This document shows positions 53,425-63,875 of a DNA stretch of 64,000 bases, piece by piece (the first letter of the stretch is position 1; every line of letters begins with the position of its first letter). The notes below the pieces were generated by a model. It worked only from the letters and a program-made list of their open reading frames with translations, was not told the DNA's origin and searched no databases. The DNA comes from Pseudomonas sp. SID14000 (GTDB taxonomy: Bacteria > Pseudomonadota > Gammaproteobacteria > Pseudomonadales > Pseudomonadaceae): contig NZ_NFZQ01000006.1 in NCBI RefSeq assembly GCF_002165135.1, positions 186,001 to 250,000 of the forward strand, read 5' to 3'. The translations under genes were made by a program, and so were the position numbers.

Positions 53425-53426
53425 AT

Positions 53427-53825
53427 TCAGAGGGCAGCCGCCCCGGCCTTGGCCACTTGGGCATCCTGCTCGGGCTTGACCCCGGACACGCCAATTGCCC
53501 CTACTACCTGCCCATCCACCCGCAGCGGCACGCCACCTTCCAGGCTGGTCAGCAGCGGCGCCGTGACGAACGCGGTACGGCCACCATTGACCATCTCCTC
53601 GTAGTCCCGCGTATCTTTGCGCCCCAGCGCAGCAGTGCGGGCCTTTTCCATCGCGATATAGGCGCTGGCCGGTGCGCAGCCATCCAGGCGCTCAAGGGCC
53701 AGCGGGTGGCCGCCGTCGTCGACCACGGCAATGGTCACGTTCCATTGTTGCGCCTGGGCTTCCTGGCGGGCGGCGGTCAGCACGCGGGCGACTTCGGCCT
53801 GGCCGATCACGGACTTGCTATGCAT
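53427..53825 (-). CDS. glcG: GlcG heme-binding family protein
   Basis: A 132-residue protein of the GlcG/HbpS family (MHSKSVIGQAEVARVLTAAR, VTIAVVDDGGHPLALERLDG, GVPLRVDGQVVGAIGVSG). Typical of glycolate operons; its role is undefined. The start overlaps glcF by 8 bases. Confidence 0.9.
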   Translation of the reverse strand: MHSKSVIGQAEVARVLTAARQEAQAQQWNVTIAVVDDGGHPLALERLDGCAPASAYIAMEKARTAALGRKDTRDYEEMVNGGRTAFVTAPLLTSLEGGVPLRVDGQVVGAIGVSGVKPEQDAQVAKAGAAAL

Positions 53826-55053
53826 GGTGGTTCTCCGGGTTCAAGGCTGCTTCGACGATTTCGATCCAGTGCCGCACCGGTGTGCGACCGGCCCCGTCAA
53901 GGTGGGCCTGGCAGCCGATGTTGGCGGTGGCGATGACTTGCGGTTTGCCGCTTTCCAGGGCGTTGAGGCGGTTGTCGCGCAGTTGTAGCGACAGCTCGGG
54001 CTGGGTCAGCGAATAGGTGCCGGCCGAGCCACAGCACAGGTGGCCGTCCGGCACCGGGGTCAAGGTGAAGCCCAGACGCGTCAGCAACCTTTCCACCGCA
54101 CCGCCCAGCTTCAGTGCGTGCTGCAGGGTGCACGGGCAATGGAAGGCCAGGCGCTGTTCGGCGCACAGGCCCAAATGCTCGACCGGTTCGTCGCGCAGCA
54201 CCTCCACCAGGTCGCGGGCCAGGGCGCTGACCCGTGCGGCCTTGGCGGCGTAGCGTGGGTCTTTCTCCAAAAGGTGGCCGTAGTCGCGCACGAACGCGCC
54301 GCAGCCGCTGGCGGTTTGCACGATGGCTTCGGCGCCGGCTTCGATGGCTGGCCACCAGGCATCGATATTGCGCCGCGCCCGTTGCAAGCCTTGTTCCTGG
54401 GCATTGAGGTGATAGTCCACCGCGCCACAGCAGCCGGCCTGCCGGATCGGTATCACGCTGATGCCCAAGCGGTCCAGCAGGCGTGCGGCGGCAGCATTGG
54501 TGTTGGGCGACAGGGCCGGTTGCACGCAGCCTTCCAGCATCAGTACCCGACGGTCATGACGCGGTGCGGGGCGTACGCCGGAGGGGGTGACCCGTGCCGG
54601 CAGCTTGCGCTTGAGCGTGGCCGGCAGCAGCGGGCGCAGGGCCTGGCCGCTGAGGATCAGGGCCTTGAACAGCGCCGGGCGTGGCACTACTGCACGCAGG
54701 CCCTGGCGCAGCAGGCGTTGACCGAGCGGGCGCGGCACCTGCTGTTCGACCACGGCGCGGCCTATGTCCAGCAGGTCGTGGTACTTCACCCCGGAAGGGC
54801 AGGTGGTTTCACAGTTGCGGCAGGTCAGGCAGCGATCCAGGTGCAACTGGGTGCTGGCGGTGATCGGCGCGCCTTCGAGCATCTGCTTGATCAGGTAGAT
54901 GCGCCCGCGTGGGCCGTCCAGCTCATCGCCCAGCAGCTGGTAGGTGGGGCAGGTGGCGGTGCAGAAGCCACAGTGCACGCAGGAGCGCAGGATGCTTTCG
55001 GCCTCGTCGGCGCGGGCCAAGTGCCGGGCGGTTTCGCTCAGGTTAGTCTGCAT
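53818..55053 (-). CDS. glcF: glycolate oxidase iron-sulfur subunit
   Basis: A 411-residue protein with two 4Fe-4S motifs (CVHCGFCTATCP and CLTCRNCETTCP) and two C-terminal CCG repeats (AGCCGAVDYH, LCCGSAGTYS). It passes electrons from GlcDE to the respiratory chain. Confidence 0.95.
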   Translation of the reverse strand: MQTNLSETARHLARADEAESILRSCVHCGFCTATCPTYQLLGDELDGPRGRIYLIKQMLEGAPITASTQLHLDRCLTCRNCETTCPSGVKYHDLLDIGRAVVEQQVPRPLGQRLLRQGLRAVVPRPALFKALILSGQALRPLLPATLKRKLPARVTPSGVRPAPRHDRRVLMLEGCVQPALSPNTNAAAARLLDRLGISVIPIRQAGCCGAVDYHLNAQEQGLQRARRNIDAWWPAIEAGAEAIVQTASGCGAFVRDYGHLLEKDPRYAAKAARVSALARDLVEVLRDEPVEHLGLCAEQRLAFHCPCTLQHALKLGGAVERLLTRLGFTLTPVPDGHLCCGSAGTYSLTQPELSLQLRDNRLNALESGKPQVIATANIGCQAHLDGAGRTPVRHWIEIVEAALNPENHHA

Positions 55054-55062
55054 GGTCTGGCC

Positions 55063-56115
55063 TCACAGGTCCGGGTACAGGCGGCCAGGGTTGAACACCC
55101 CCTGGGGGTCGAGATGCTGCTTGAGCGCACGGTGGTAGCGCATCAGCGCAGCGGGCAGCGGTGGGCTGCTGGCAGCGCCAGGGGCATAGCAGGTGGCGTG
55201 GCCACCGACCTTGGCGACCTGCTGGCGAATGTCCTGCGCCGGTGCCGTGGATTTGAGCCAGCGCTGGGCTCCACCCCAGTCGATCAGCTGCTGGCCGGGC
55301 AGGTCCAGTTCGCCTGTAGCATTGGGCACGGACAAGCGCCACAGCGGCGCGGTGCCGGTAAAGAACGCCAGGCGCTGCTCGCGCAGGTCGCTCCAGAAGC
55401 GGCTGTCCAGTGTGTCGCCGCCCAGGCGCTGGCGCGCCGACTGCACCGAGCCTTCGCCGCCTTCCAGGCGCAGGTACAGCGCGTCGCCATCATGGCAGGC
55501 CGCGCTGATGGGCAGCGGCTGCTGGCCCCATTCGGCCAGCTCCGCCAGCGCTTCGTGGCGGCCCATCGGCAGGCGCAGGCTGAGGCATTGGCGCGGGCGT
55601 GGCAGTACTTTCAGCGACACCTCGGTCAGCAACCCGAGGCAGCCGAAGCTGCCTGCCATTAGCCGTGACACGTCGTAGCCAGCAACGTTCTTCATTACTT
55701 CGCCACCAAAGCGCAGCAGCTTGCCGTGGCCGGTGATCACCCGCGTGCCCAACACATAGTCGCGCACCGACCCGGCCCACGGCCGCCGTGGGCCCGACAG
55801 CCCGGCCGCGACCATGCCACCGAGGGTAGCGCCGGGGCCAAGGTGTGGTGGTTCGCAGGGCAGCATCTGGCCAGCCTCGTGCAGCGCCGCCTCGATCTCG
55901 CGCAGTGGCGTGCCGGCGCGGGCGGTGAGCACCAGCTCGGTCGGGTCGTAGCTGACGATGCCGCGGTGGTTGCGGGTATCGAGCACCTCGCCGGCCACCG
56001 GGCAGCCGAGCATGGCCTTGCTGTTGCCCCCCTGGATACGCAGCGGTCTGGCCTGGTTCAGCGCCTGGTTGACCTGCTCCAGCAAGGCCTGGCTGATATC
56101 GCGGTCCATGCTCAT
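55063..56115 (-). CDS. glcE: glycolate oxidase FAD-binding subunit
   Basis: A 350-residue flavoprotein subunit with a FAD-binding type 4 domain (RIQGGNSKAMLG, LGPGATLGGMVAAGLSGPRRPWAG). The start at 56115 shares one base with the glcD stop (TGATG). It partners GlcD and GlcF. Confidence 0.95.
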   Translation of the reverse strand: MSMDRDISQALLEQVNQALNQARPLRIQGGNSKAMLGCPVAGEVLDTRNHRGIVSYDPTELVLTARAGTPLREIEAALHEAGQMLPCEPPHLGPGATLGGMVAAGLSGPRRPWAGSVRDYVLGTRVITGHGKLLRFGGEVMKNVAGYDVSRLMAGSFGCLGLLTEVSLKVLPRPRQCLSLRLPMGRHEALAELAEWGQQPLPISAACHDGDALYLRLEGGEGSVQSARQRLGGDTLDSRFWSDLREQRLAFFTGTAPLWRLSVPNATGELDLPGQQLIDWGGAQRWLKSTAPAQDIRQQVAKVGGHATCYAPGAASSPPLPAALMRYHRALKQHLDPQGVFNPGRLYPDL

Positions 56116-57614
56116 CAGAAGCGCTCCAGTTCGGGGAAGGGCAGTTGCCCATGGTGCACGTGCATGGCGCCGAACTCGGCGCAGCGGTGCAGGGTGGGGA
56201 TGTTCTTGCCGGGGTTGAGCAGGCCCTGTGGGTCGAAGGCGGCCTTGACCGCATGGAACAGGGTGATCTCGTCGCTGTTGAACTGTGCGCACATCTGGTT
56301 GATCTTCTCGCGCCCTACGCCATGCTCGCCGGTGATGCTGCCGCCCACGGCCACGCACAGTTCGAGGATCTTGCCGCCGATGGCTTCGGCACGTTCCAGC
56401 TCGCCGGGCAGGTTGGCATCGAACAGGATCAGTGGGTGCATGTTGCCGTCGCCAGCGTGGAATACGTTGGCCACGCGCAGGCCGTACTCGCTGGACAGTT
56501 CGCTGATCCCCTTGAGCACCCGCGGCAGTTCGCGGCGCGGGATGGTGCCGTCCATGCAGTAGTAGTCCGGGGAGATACGCCCCACCGCCGGGAAGGCGTT
56601 CTTGCGCCCGGCCCAAAAGCGCACGCGCTCGGCCTCGTCGCAGGCCAGCCGCACATCGCGCGCGCCGGCTTGCGCCAGCACGGCGGCGACCCGTTCGCAG
56701 TCGTCGTGCACATCGGCCTCGACGCCATCCAGCTCGCACAGCAGGATGGCCGCCGCGTCCACCGGGTAGCCAGCGTGGATGAAGTCCTCGGCGGCGCGGA
56801 TTGCCAGGTTGTCCATCATCTCCAGGCCGCCAGGGATGATTCCGGCAGCGATGATTTCTGCCACTGCCCGGCCGGCGTCCTCGACGCTGTCGAAACTGGC
56901 CAACAGCACCCGCGCGACCTGGGGCTTGGGCAGCAGCTTGACGGTGACTTCGGTGACGATGCCGAGCATGCCTTCGGAACCGGTGAACAGTGCCAGCAGG
57001 TCGAAACCGGGGCTGTCCAGGGCGTCGCTGCCGAGGGTCAGGCGTTCGCCCTCGATCGTGAGAATGTCCACCTTGAGCAGGTTGTGCACGGTCAGGCCGT
57101 ACTTGAGGCAGTGCACGCCACCGGCGTTTTCGGCGACATTGCCGCCAATGGAGCAGGCGATTTGCGAGGACGGGTCTGGCGCGTAGTACAGGCCGTGGGG
57201 CGCGGCAGCCTGGGAGATGGCCAGGTTGCGCACGCCGGGCTGCACACGGGCGAAGCGGCCCTGCGGGTTGACTTCGAGGATGCGGTTGAAGCGCGCCATC
57301 ACCAGTAATATACCTTTGGCCAGCGGCAGGGCGCCGCCCGACAGGCCGGTACCGGCGCCGCGTGCCACCACCGGTACGCCACGCTGGTGGCAGAGCCTGA
57401 GCAGCGTCTGTACCTGTTCCAGGCGCTCGGGCAATACCACCAGCAGCGGCACCGTGCGGTAGGCTGAAAGGCCGTCGCATTCATAGGGCTTGAGGTCTTC
57501 CTCACGGTGCAGGATTTCGAGGTCCGGCAGGGCAGTGCGCAGCGCTTGCAGCAGCGTCGCCCGGTCCACGTCAGGCAGCGCGCCATCGACGCGTTCGTCG
57601 TACAGGATATTCAT
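56115..57614 (-). CDS. glcD: glycolate oxidase catalytic subunit
   Basis: A 499-residue FAD-linked oxidase oxidising glycolate to glyoxylate: VVARGAGTGLSGGALPLAKG (FAD), SIGGNVAENAGG, HAGDGNMHPLILFD and SITGEHGVGREK. The start at 57614 (MNILYDERVD) follows GAGTGAGCCG. It is first in the operon, divergent from glcC. Confidence 0.95.
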   Translation of the reverse strand: MNILYDERVDGALPDVDRATLLQALRTALPDLEILHREEDLKPYECDGLSAYRTVPLLVVLPERLEQVQTLLRLCHQRGVPVVARGAGTGLSGGALPLAKGILLVMARFNRILEVNPQGRFARVQPGVRNLAISQAAAPHGLYYAPDPSSQIACSIGGNVAENAGGVHCLKYGLTVHNLLKVDILTIEGERLTLGSDALDSPGFDLLALFTGSEGMLGIVTEVTVKLLPKPQVARVLLASFDSVEDAGRAVAEIIAAGIIPGGLEMMDNLAIRAAEDFIHAGYPVDAAAILLCELDGVEADVHDDCERVAAVLAQAGARDVRLACDEAERVRFWAGRKNAFPAVGRISPDYYCMDGTIPRRELPRVLKGISELSSEYGLRVANVFHAGDGNMHPLILFDANLPGELERAEAIGGKILELCVAVGGSITGEHGVGREKINQMCAQFNSDEITLFHAVKAAFDPQGLLNPGKNIPTLHRCAEFGAMHVHHGQLPFPELERF

Positions 57615-57706
57615 CGGCTCACTCGGCAACGGTTTTTGTTGTTGTTGGCAAAGCGTTTACCCTTGCAGCCTGCGCGTGGCAGCGACCAGGGTCGAGTACG
57701 AGGTGT

Positions 57707-57721
57707 ACTGGTCCTACCAGT
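57707..57721. promoter_or_regulatory. GlcC operator 1
   Basis: ACTGGT-CCT-ACCAGT, a perfect palindrome with the FCD GntR consensus TGGTnnnACCA, in the glcD-glcC intergenic region. Confidence 0.7.
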
Positions 57722-57783
57722 TTTTACGGCGAGTACTGGTTATTGACGGCTTTACCCGGCTAGATTGTGGCAGGTGGCCGAAG

Positions 57784-57794
57784 TGGTCCTACCA
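57784..57794. promoter_or_regulatory. GlcC operator 2
   Basis: TGGTCCTACCA, identical in core to operator 1, 63 bases further on and 15 bases before the glcC GTG. Binding here would repress glcC itself. Confidence 0.65.
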
Positions 57795-57809
57795 GCAGGA
57801 GGGCGCGCA

Positions 57810-58574
57810 GTGGGTACTGAAGGCAAGGCCAAGGTCGCCGACCAGGTGGCCGAACGGGTCGAGCGGCTGATCGTCGAAGGCGTGCTCAAGGTGGGCCAGG
57901 CCCTGCCATCGGAGCGGCGCCTGGTGGACAAGCTGGGCTGCTCGCGCTCGGCGTTGCGTGAAGGCCTGCGCATCCTGCGCGGGCGCGGCATCATCGACAC
58001 CGAGCAGGGGCGGGGCTCGTTCGTCGCCGACCTGACGGGCCAGGCGGGTGCCACGCCGTTGATGCACCTGTTCAGCTCGCAGCCACGCACATTGTTCGAC
58101 CTGCTGGAAGTGCGGGCGTTGCTGGAGGCCGAATCGGCGCGCCTGGCGGCGTTGCGGGCCACCGAGGTCGACCGTTTGCTGATCCGTCGGCGTTATGAAG
58201 AAATGCTGGCTGCGCACGAGGCTCCCGAAGCGATCGATGCGCGTGAACATGCCCGCCGCGACCATGCCTTCCACCGGGCGATCAGCGAGGCGTCGCACAA
58301 CCCGGTGCTGGTGCATACCTTGCAATCGCTCAGTGACCTGACCTTGAGCACGGTGTTCGCCTCGGTCAACAACCTGTATTGCCGACCGGCGCAGAAGCGC
58401 CAGATCGACCGCCAGCATGCGCGGTTGTATCACGCGGTGATGGAGCAGTTGCCCGAGCAGGCACAGCGGGCGGCGCGCGAGCATATCAACGGGATCCGCG
58501 ACAGCTTGCGGGAGATCGAGCAGGAAGAGCAGCGGTTGGTAAGGGCGACGATGCGCATGGATGGCTGGGGGTGA
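57810..58574 (+). CDS. glcC: glycolate-responsive GntR regulator
   Basis: A 254-residue FCD-type GntR protein with winged HTH (ALPSERRLVDKLGCSRSALREGLRILRGRGII) and a C-terminal helical effector domain with the metal-site histidines (RRDHAFHRAISEASHN). The GTG at 57810 follows AGGAGGGCGC. It is divergent from glcDEFG and is its activator by family knowledge. Confidence 0.9.
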   Translation: MGTEGKAKVADQVAERVERLIVEGVLKVGQALPSERRLVDKLGCSRSALREGLRILRGRGIIDTEQGRGSFVADLTGQAGATPLMHLFSSQPRTLFDLLEVRALLEAESARLAALRATEVDRLLIRRRYEEMLAAHEAPEAIDAREHARRDHAFHRAISEASHNPVLVHTLQSLSDLTLSTVFASVNNLYCRPAQKRQIDRQHARLYHAVMEQLPEQAQRAAREHINGIRDSLREIEQEEQRLVRATMRMDGWG

Positions 58575-58580
58575 ATGTAT

Positions 58581-58692
58581 GCCTGTACCGGCCTCGTCGC
58601 GGGTAAACCCGCTCCCACAGGGGGCCGCACTGGGTTTGAGGCCGGTGCGGTTCCTGTGGGAGCGGGTTTACCCGCGACGAGGCCGGTACAGG
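58581..58692. repeat. paired REP element (inverted)
   Basis: gcctgtaccggcctcgtcgc...ctcccacaggg and its complement, between convergent glcC and DUF2388 genes. Confidence 0.9.
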
Positions 58693-58698
58693 ATTGCC

Positions 58699-59016
58699 TC
58701 AATGATCGGCTATGCGGTCATCCTGCGAGAGGAGGGCCCGGGCCAGCTCTTCATCATTGGCCTGCAGGCCAGGGTTGTCCTTGCGGGCTTGTTCCAGCGC
58801 CGACTCCACATAGGCGCCACGGATTGCACCACCGCTGGCGACGTAGGCTGAAAGCTCGTCACGCGCCGGGATGATCCGTTTGTCGTCCTTGAAGGTCGAG
58901 TAAAGCGAGGCGGAAACACCGGCCGAGGTCGCGACGTCGCCTGCGTCGACGTCAGCCAGGGCAGCACCGGCAGGCAGCAGGAGCAGCAGCGCAGGGGCGA
59001 GGAGTAGGTGGCGCAT
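58699..59016 (-). CDS. DUF2388/TIGR02448 family exported protein
   Basis: A 105-residue exported protein with signal peptide (MRHLLLAPALLLLLPAGAALA). The mature part has SLYSTFKDDKRIIPARDELS and VASGGAIRGAYVESALEQAR, the signature of this Pseudomonas family of small periplasmic proteins. Function unknown. Confidence 0.85.
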   Translation of the reverse strand: MRHLLLAPALLLLLPAGAALADVDAGDVATSAGVSASLYSTFKDDKRIIPARDELSAYVASGGAIRGAYVESALEQARKDNPGLQANDEELARALLSQDDRIADH

Positions 59017-59196
59017 GGTGTGTTCTCCAGTAGCGTGAAGCCCAAGTAATTAAACCACTCAGTGTTTAAGAAAGCGCAGGTAGGGTTGTAGTTCCCTTGT
59101 TCGCGTCCCGGAAACAGGCATTGACCATGTCGAGCCAGTCGTGATTTGCTCGGGCTGATGGCCCAATCATTCAAAGGATACTGAAGGTTCTCGCCC

Positions 59197-59823
59197 ATGC
59201 CCGAGTACAAGCTGCATTGTTTTGCCGAATCCGGTAACGCCTACAAGGCGGCGCTCATGCTTGAACTCACCGGCCAGGACTGGCAGCCGGTGTTCGTCGA
59301 TTTCTTCAATGGCCAAACCCGCGAACAAGCCTGGCGCGAAGAGGTGAACGAGCAGGGCGAGGTGCCGGTGCTGGAACACGCCGGCAAGTCCATCAGCCAG
59401 TCTGCCCTGATCCTTGACTACCTCGCAGAGAAAACCGGGCAGTTCGGCCCCCGCGACGCAGATGAAAAGCGCGAGATCTGGCGCTGGATGCTGTTCGACA
59501 ACCACAAGTTCACCAGCTACTACGCGGCGCTGCGCTTTCTTTTCTGCCTGAAGAAAACCGGCGAAACGGACGTGACCCGGTTCCTGCGTGAACGTGCCAT
59601 GGCGGCCTATCGTATTGTCGACGCGCACTTGGCGAAGACGCCGTTCATGGTCGGGGGCCGGCTGACTATCGCTGACCTGTCGCTGGCGGGGTATGTGTTC
59701 ATGCCGGAGGACACTGGCATTCCGTTGGCGCAGTTCACCCACATCGAGGCATGGAAGGCGCGGATCCAGGCGTTGCCAGGGTGGAAGCACCCGTATGAGC
59801 TGATGCCGCGCGCCGCATCCTGA
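59197..59823 (+). CDS. glutathione S-transferase
   Basis: A 208-residue GST with N-terminal thioredoxin fold (YKLHCFAESGNAYKAALML; EVPVLEHAGKSISQSALILDYL with the glutathione-binding Ser) and an all-helical C-terminal domain ending with MVGGRLTIADLSLAGYV. Substrate unknown. Confidence 0.9.
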   Translation: MPEYKLHCFAESGNAYKAALMLELTGQDWQPVFVDFFNGQTREQAWREEVNEQGEVPVLEHAGKSISQSALILDYLAEKTGQFGPRDADEKREIWRWMLFDNHKFTSYYAALRFLFCLKKTGETDVTRFLRERAMAAYRIVDAHLAKTPFMVGGRLTIADLSLAGYVFMPEDTGIPLAQFTHIEAWKARIQALPGWKHPYELMPRAAS

Positions 59824-60093
59824 CCAATCCGGCTCGCCAGGCCACAGTGCAGTGGCCTTTGGCGAGCCAACCATTCTGATGATCGGTCGGTGACAAGCGC
59901 AGCGACGTGGCTACGCTCAAAAAATCAAGAAACATTCTGAAATATTTGGCCAGCAGGCCCTGAAGGATCTTGTTCAACCGTTGCAGATGGAAGGCCGCGC
60001 TGGTTGGCAGGTCGCCCCACGGTGTAGGGCATGGCGCTGATGATGGGCCTGACCATGAATGATCGCGGGGGCGATCAGAACTAGCAACTTGGG
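59824..60093. other. intergenic, no gene seen
   Basis: 270 bases after the GST gene. A minus-strand stretch (about 59930-59990) reads NKILQGLLAKYFRMFLDFLS but has no start or family, so it may be a decayed remnant. No other signal. Confidence 0.4.
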
Positions 60094-60206
60094 TGTCTGT
60101 GCCGACTCTTTCGCGGGTAAACCCGCTCCCACAGGTACCGTGCCGATCTCAAGCTTGGCGCGGTCCCTGTGGGAGCGGGTTTACCCGCGAAAGGGCCGGC
60201 ACAGGT
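60094..60206. repeat. paired REP element (inverted)
   Basis: gtctgtgccgactctttcgcg...ctcccacagg and its complement, just downstream of sfnR. Confidence 0.9.
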
Positions 60207-60216
60207 TTACAAGCAT

Positions 60217-61317
<1,101 letters not shown>

Positions 61318-61326
61318 GGGCAATCC

Positions 61327-62514
61327 TCAGGAATAGAAGGATGGGGCAGGGTGCTTGTCGTTGAGGGCCCACTCGCCGAGTTCATGGATGCGGTAGTCCA
61401 CCGGGTCGTGCAGGGTTTGTGTGCGCAGGTTGCGCCAGTGGCGGTCGAAGCGTAGCGAGGCGTGGGTGGCGCGGGCGCCGGTGACCTCGAACAGGCGGTT
61501 GCAGATGTCCAGGCCATGGCGGCTGGCGGCGACCTTGGCGGTGCCGATGGCCAGGGCCAGGTCGCCGCGCTCTTGCGCCGTGAGGGCGTGCTCCTTGGCC
61601 CAGGCCACATCCAGCTGGCGCGCAGCCCGTTCGATCAGCAGGCGCACGCTTTCCAGGCCGACCCAGAACTCGCCGTAATGGCGCAATACGTAAGGGTCTT
61701 CGGCGCTGCTGGCAGCGCTGGAGCGGAACCACGGCCGGCTTTCCTTGAGGGTGTACTGGCGGGCCTCTTCGAACGCCCCCTCGGCAATGCCGAGGAACAG
61801 GTTGGCGAAGTGCAACTGGGCAATCAGCGGGCGCAGGGCGGCGAACGGCGTGCTCAGGGGGCCTGGGTCGAGCAGCAATTCGTTGTGCTCCACCCGTACT
61901 CGCTCGAAGGTGGCGCTGCCGCTATCGGTCTGGCGCTGGCCGATGTTGTTCCAGTCGCTGTGCAGGCTGATGCCGGTGCGGCCGCTGGGGATGGCGGCGA
62001 TCAGCAGCTTGCCGCCGGAACGTTCGTCCACCGCCGAGGCGATGAGCATTTCCGAGTCGCTGGCGCCGGAGCAGAAGCTCTTCTTGCCGGAGAACTCGCA
62101 CCAGCCATCGAAGTGCTTGACCACGGTGCGGGTGTCCAGCGGGTTCAGGGCGTTGCCCCAGAACCACTGCTTGCGGGCAGTCTGCTCGAACCACGGTTGC
62201 CATTGGCCTGGGCGCGAGAACAGGCGCACGGTGGCCAGCATCAGGTGATGGAAGCCGAACACGTGGGCGATGGAGCTGTCGACCCGGGCGAACTCGCGCA
62301 CTACCGTAAAGGTGTCGTGCCAGCTGGCGCCCTGGCCGCCGAAGGCCTGCGGGATCACCAGCGACAGCAGGCCGCTGTCCCGCAGGGTGTCGCGCTCGGC
62401 TTTCGGCGTGCCGCCGCGTTCATCACGCTCGACGGCGGTCCGGGCAAACTGCCCGGCCAGCTCGCGGGCGATGTCCAGGGCAGGGCGCAGGGGCATATTC
62501 ACAGGTGCATTCAT
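61327..62514 (-). CDS. sfnC: acyl-CoA dehydrogenase-like monooxygenase SfnC
   Basis: A 395-residue member of the acyl-CoA dehydrogenase/DszC flavin-dependent oxygenase group (VIPQAFGGQGASWHDTFTVVREFARVDSS; KSFCSGASDSEMLIASAV). It uses reduced FMN, plausibly from the neighbouring reductase. Gap to sfnE is 9 bases. The name follows the sfnECR order known from P. putida. Substrate not established. Confidence 0.85.
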   Translation of the reverse strand: MNAPVNMPLRPALDIARELAGQFARTAVERDERGGTPKAERDTLRDSGLLSLVIPQAFGGQGASWHDTFTVVREFARVDSSIAHVFGFHHLMLATVRLFSRPGQWQPWFEQTARKQWFWGNALNPLDTRTVVKHFDGWCEFSGKKSFCSGASDSEMLIASAVDERSGGKLLIAAIPSGRTGISLHSDWNNIGQRQTDSGSATFERVRVEHNELLLDPGPLSTPFAALRPLIAQLHFANLFLGIAEGAFEEARQYTLKESRPWFRSSAASSAEDPYVLRHYGEFWVGLESVRLLIERAARQLDVAWAKEHALTAQERGDLALAIGTAKVAASRHGLDICNRLFEVTGARATHASLRFDRHWRNLRTQTLHDPVDYRIHELGEWALNDKHPAPSFYS

Positions 62515-62523
62515 GGCCGCTCC

Positions 62524-63084
62524 TCAGGCGCTCTTGCGCAGCGCGTGACGGGCGCCGAACAGCGGTACGGCGCGTTCGGCGGCCAAGCGGATACGGGCGG
62601 CGAGGGCTGCGCTGGACACTCGGTAATCGGCCATCTCCGCCTGGCTGGCGAACACGCCTATGGGCAGGGTCAGGGCTTGCAGGAAACTGAACAGTGGGCG
62701 CAGTTGGTGGTCGAGTACCAGTGCGTGGCGCTCGCTGCCACCGGTGGCAGCGAGCAGCACCGGGGTGTCGACCAGGGCGTCCTGGCCGATCAGGTCGAAC
62801 AGGTGCTTGAAGTGGCCGGTGAAGCTGCCGCGGTACACGGGCGTGGTCACCACCAGCAGGTCGGCATTTTCCACCAGGCGCAGTTGCTGTTCCACGGCCT
62901 CGGGCAGTTCACTGCGCCACAGGGCGCTGCCCAGCGGGCGGGCGATCTCGCCAAGCTCGATCAGGTGCGGCTTGATGTGCAGGTGCTCGGCCAACTCGGC
63001 GAGGATCGCCTCGGTCAGGGCCAGGGTGCGCGAAGGGCGGGCAGTGCCGCCGGACAGGGCGACGACGTTCAGTGGGGTGCTCAT
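62524..63084 (-). CDS. sfnE: NAD(P)H-dependent FMN reductase SfnE (MsuE-like)
   Basis: A 186-residue flavodoxin-fold reductase (VVALSGGTARPSRTLAL; LLVVTTPVYRGSFTGHFKHLFDLI). It supplies FMNH2 to two-component monooxygenases. First gene of sfnECR; expected to be induced through CysB in sulfate limitation. Confidence 0.9.
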   Translation of the reverse strand: MSTPLNVVALSGGTARPSRTLALTEAILAELAEHLHIKPHLIELGEIARPLGSALWRSELPEAVEQQLRLVENADLLVVTTPVYRGSFTGHFKHLFDLIGQDALVDTPVLLAATGGSERHALVLDHQLRPLFSFLQALTLPIGVFASQAEMADYRVSSAALAARIRLAAERAVPLFGARHALRKSA

Positions 63085-63470
63085 GGGCAGGTCTCCGGTT
63101 CGGGGTGAGCGGGGGACTTTGCTTGAGCAATCGTCGTGCCGAAGTTTAATGTTCTTTTAAATCAAACAGTTAGCGCGTTTCTGATGCCTGCGGCGTTGTT
63201 GCCTTGCGGGCGTTTACTGTTGATCGTGTGTTGCGCTGCAGACAGTTGGCCGGGTGTTGGCGGCTGTGCAGTTGGGGGATTTATAGAGGATTACGGAATG
63301 ATGAAAAAGGAATAAGATTTTATATTCTTATTCCCAATTTTGATTTTAATATGCTGGGGCCGTTTCGCGCCCCATCGCGACACAAGGCCCACGGGTGCTG
63401 CACATAGCTGCCCAGTGCATGGCTGGGAGGTTTGAGGTGGTGCATAGAGCATGCCTTGATTCTTTCTGCG
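63085..63470. other. sfn promoter region and AT-rich patch
   Basis: No gene in 386 bases. Contains the sfnE promoter (AT-rich 63140-63180) and a separate strongly AT-rich block at 63295-63352 (gattttatattcttattcc), followed by a single REP half (gccgtttcgcgccccatcgcg). Confidence 0.5.
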
Positions 63471-63736
63471 CCAGTGAGATCGAGCGCCGCCCGCGCGGCG
63501 CTTCGCGGGACAAGCCCGCTCCCACATTTGTTGCAACGTACCGAACCTGTCAGGCCATGGTTGCCTGCCTTGGTGCATGTCTTGGGACTGGTGAAGCGGC
63601 GGCATCGCCAGCCGAGAAATCGAGTCAAACCTACAAGGCTGACAACCATGGCCTAACAGACATGGCCACGTTGCAACAAATGTGGGAGCGGGCTTGTCCC
63701 GCGAAGCGCCGCGCGGGCGGCGCTCGATCTCACTGG
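63471..63736. repeat. perfect 69-bp inverted repeat with decayed inner symmetry
   Basis: Bases 63471-63539 are the exact complement of 63668-63736. The 128-base interior keeps weaker symmetry (aggccatggttg facing caaccatggcct). The arms contain a REP core (gatcgagcgccgcccgcg ... ctcccaca). No coding capacity. Confidence 0.9.
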
Positions 63737-63819
63737 CAACAAAGATGTCACGACAAGAACAAGCTTGCCAAAAACCATGGAATCTCCCGTAGGATTTACG
63801 CTGCCTGTGACGCAACACT

Positions 63820-63875
63820 GAACTTGTGGGAGCGGCCTTGCGTCGCGAAAGGGCTGCGAAGCGGCCCCAAAATTC
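63820..63875. repeat. single REP half-element
   Basis: cttgtgggagcggccttgcg followed by tcgcgaaagggctgcgaagcggcccc next to the stop codon of the PBP2 gene. Confidence 0.6.

Noticed and set aside
54040..55662. 540-codon plus-strand frame across glcF/glcE
   Set aside because: Shadow of two well-supported minus-strand genes; no motifs or start signal.
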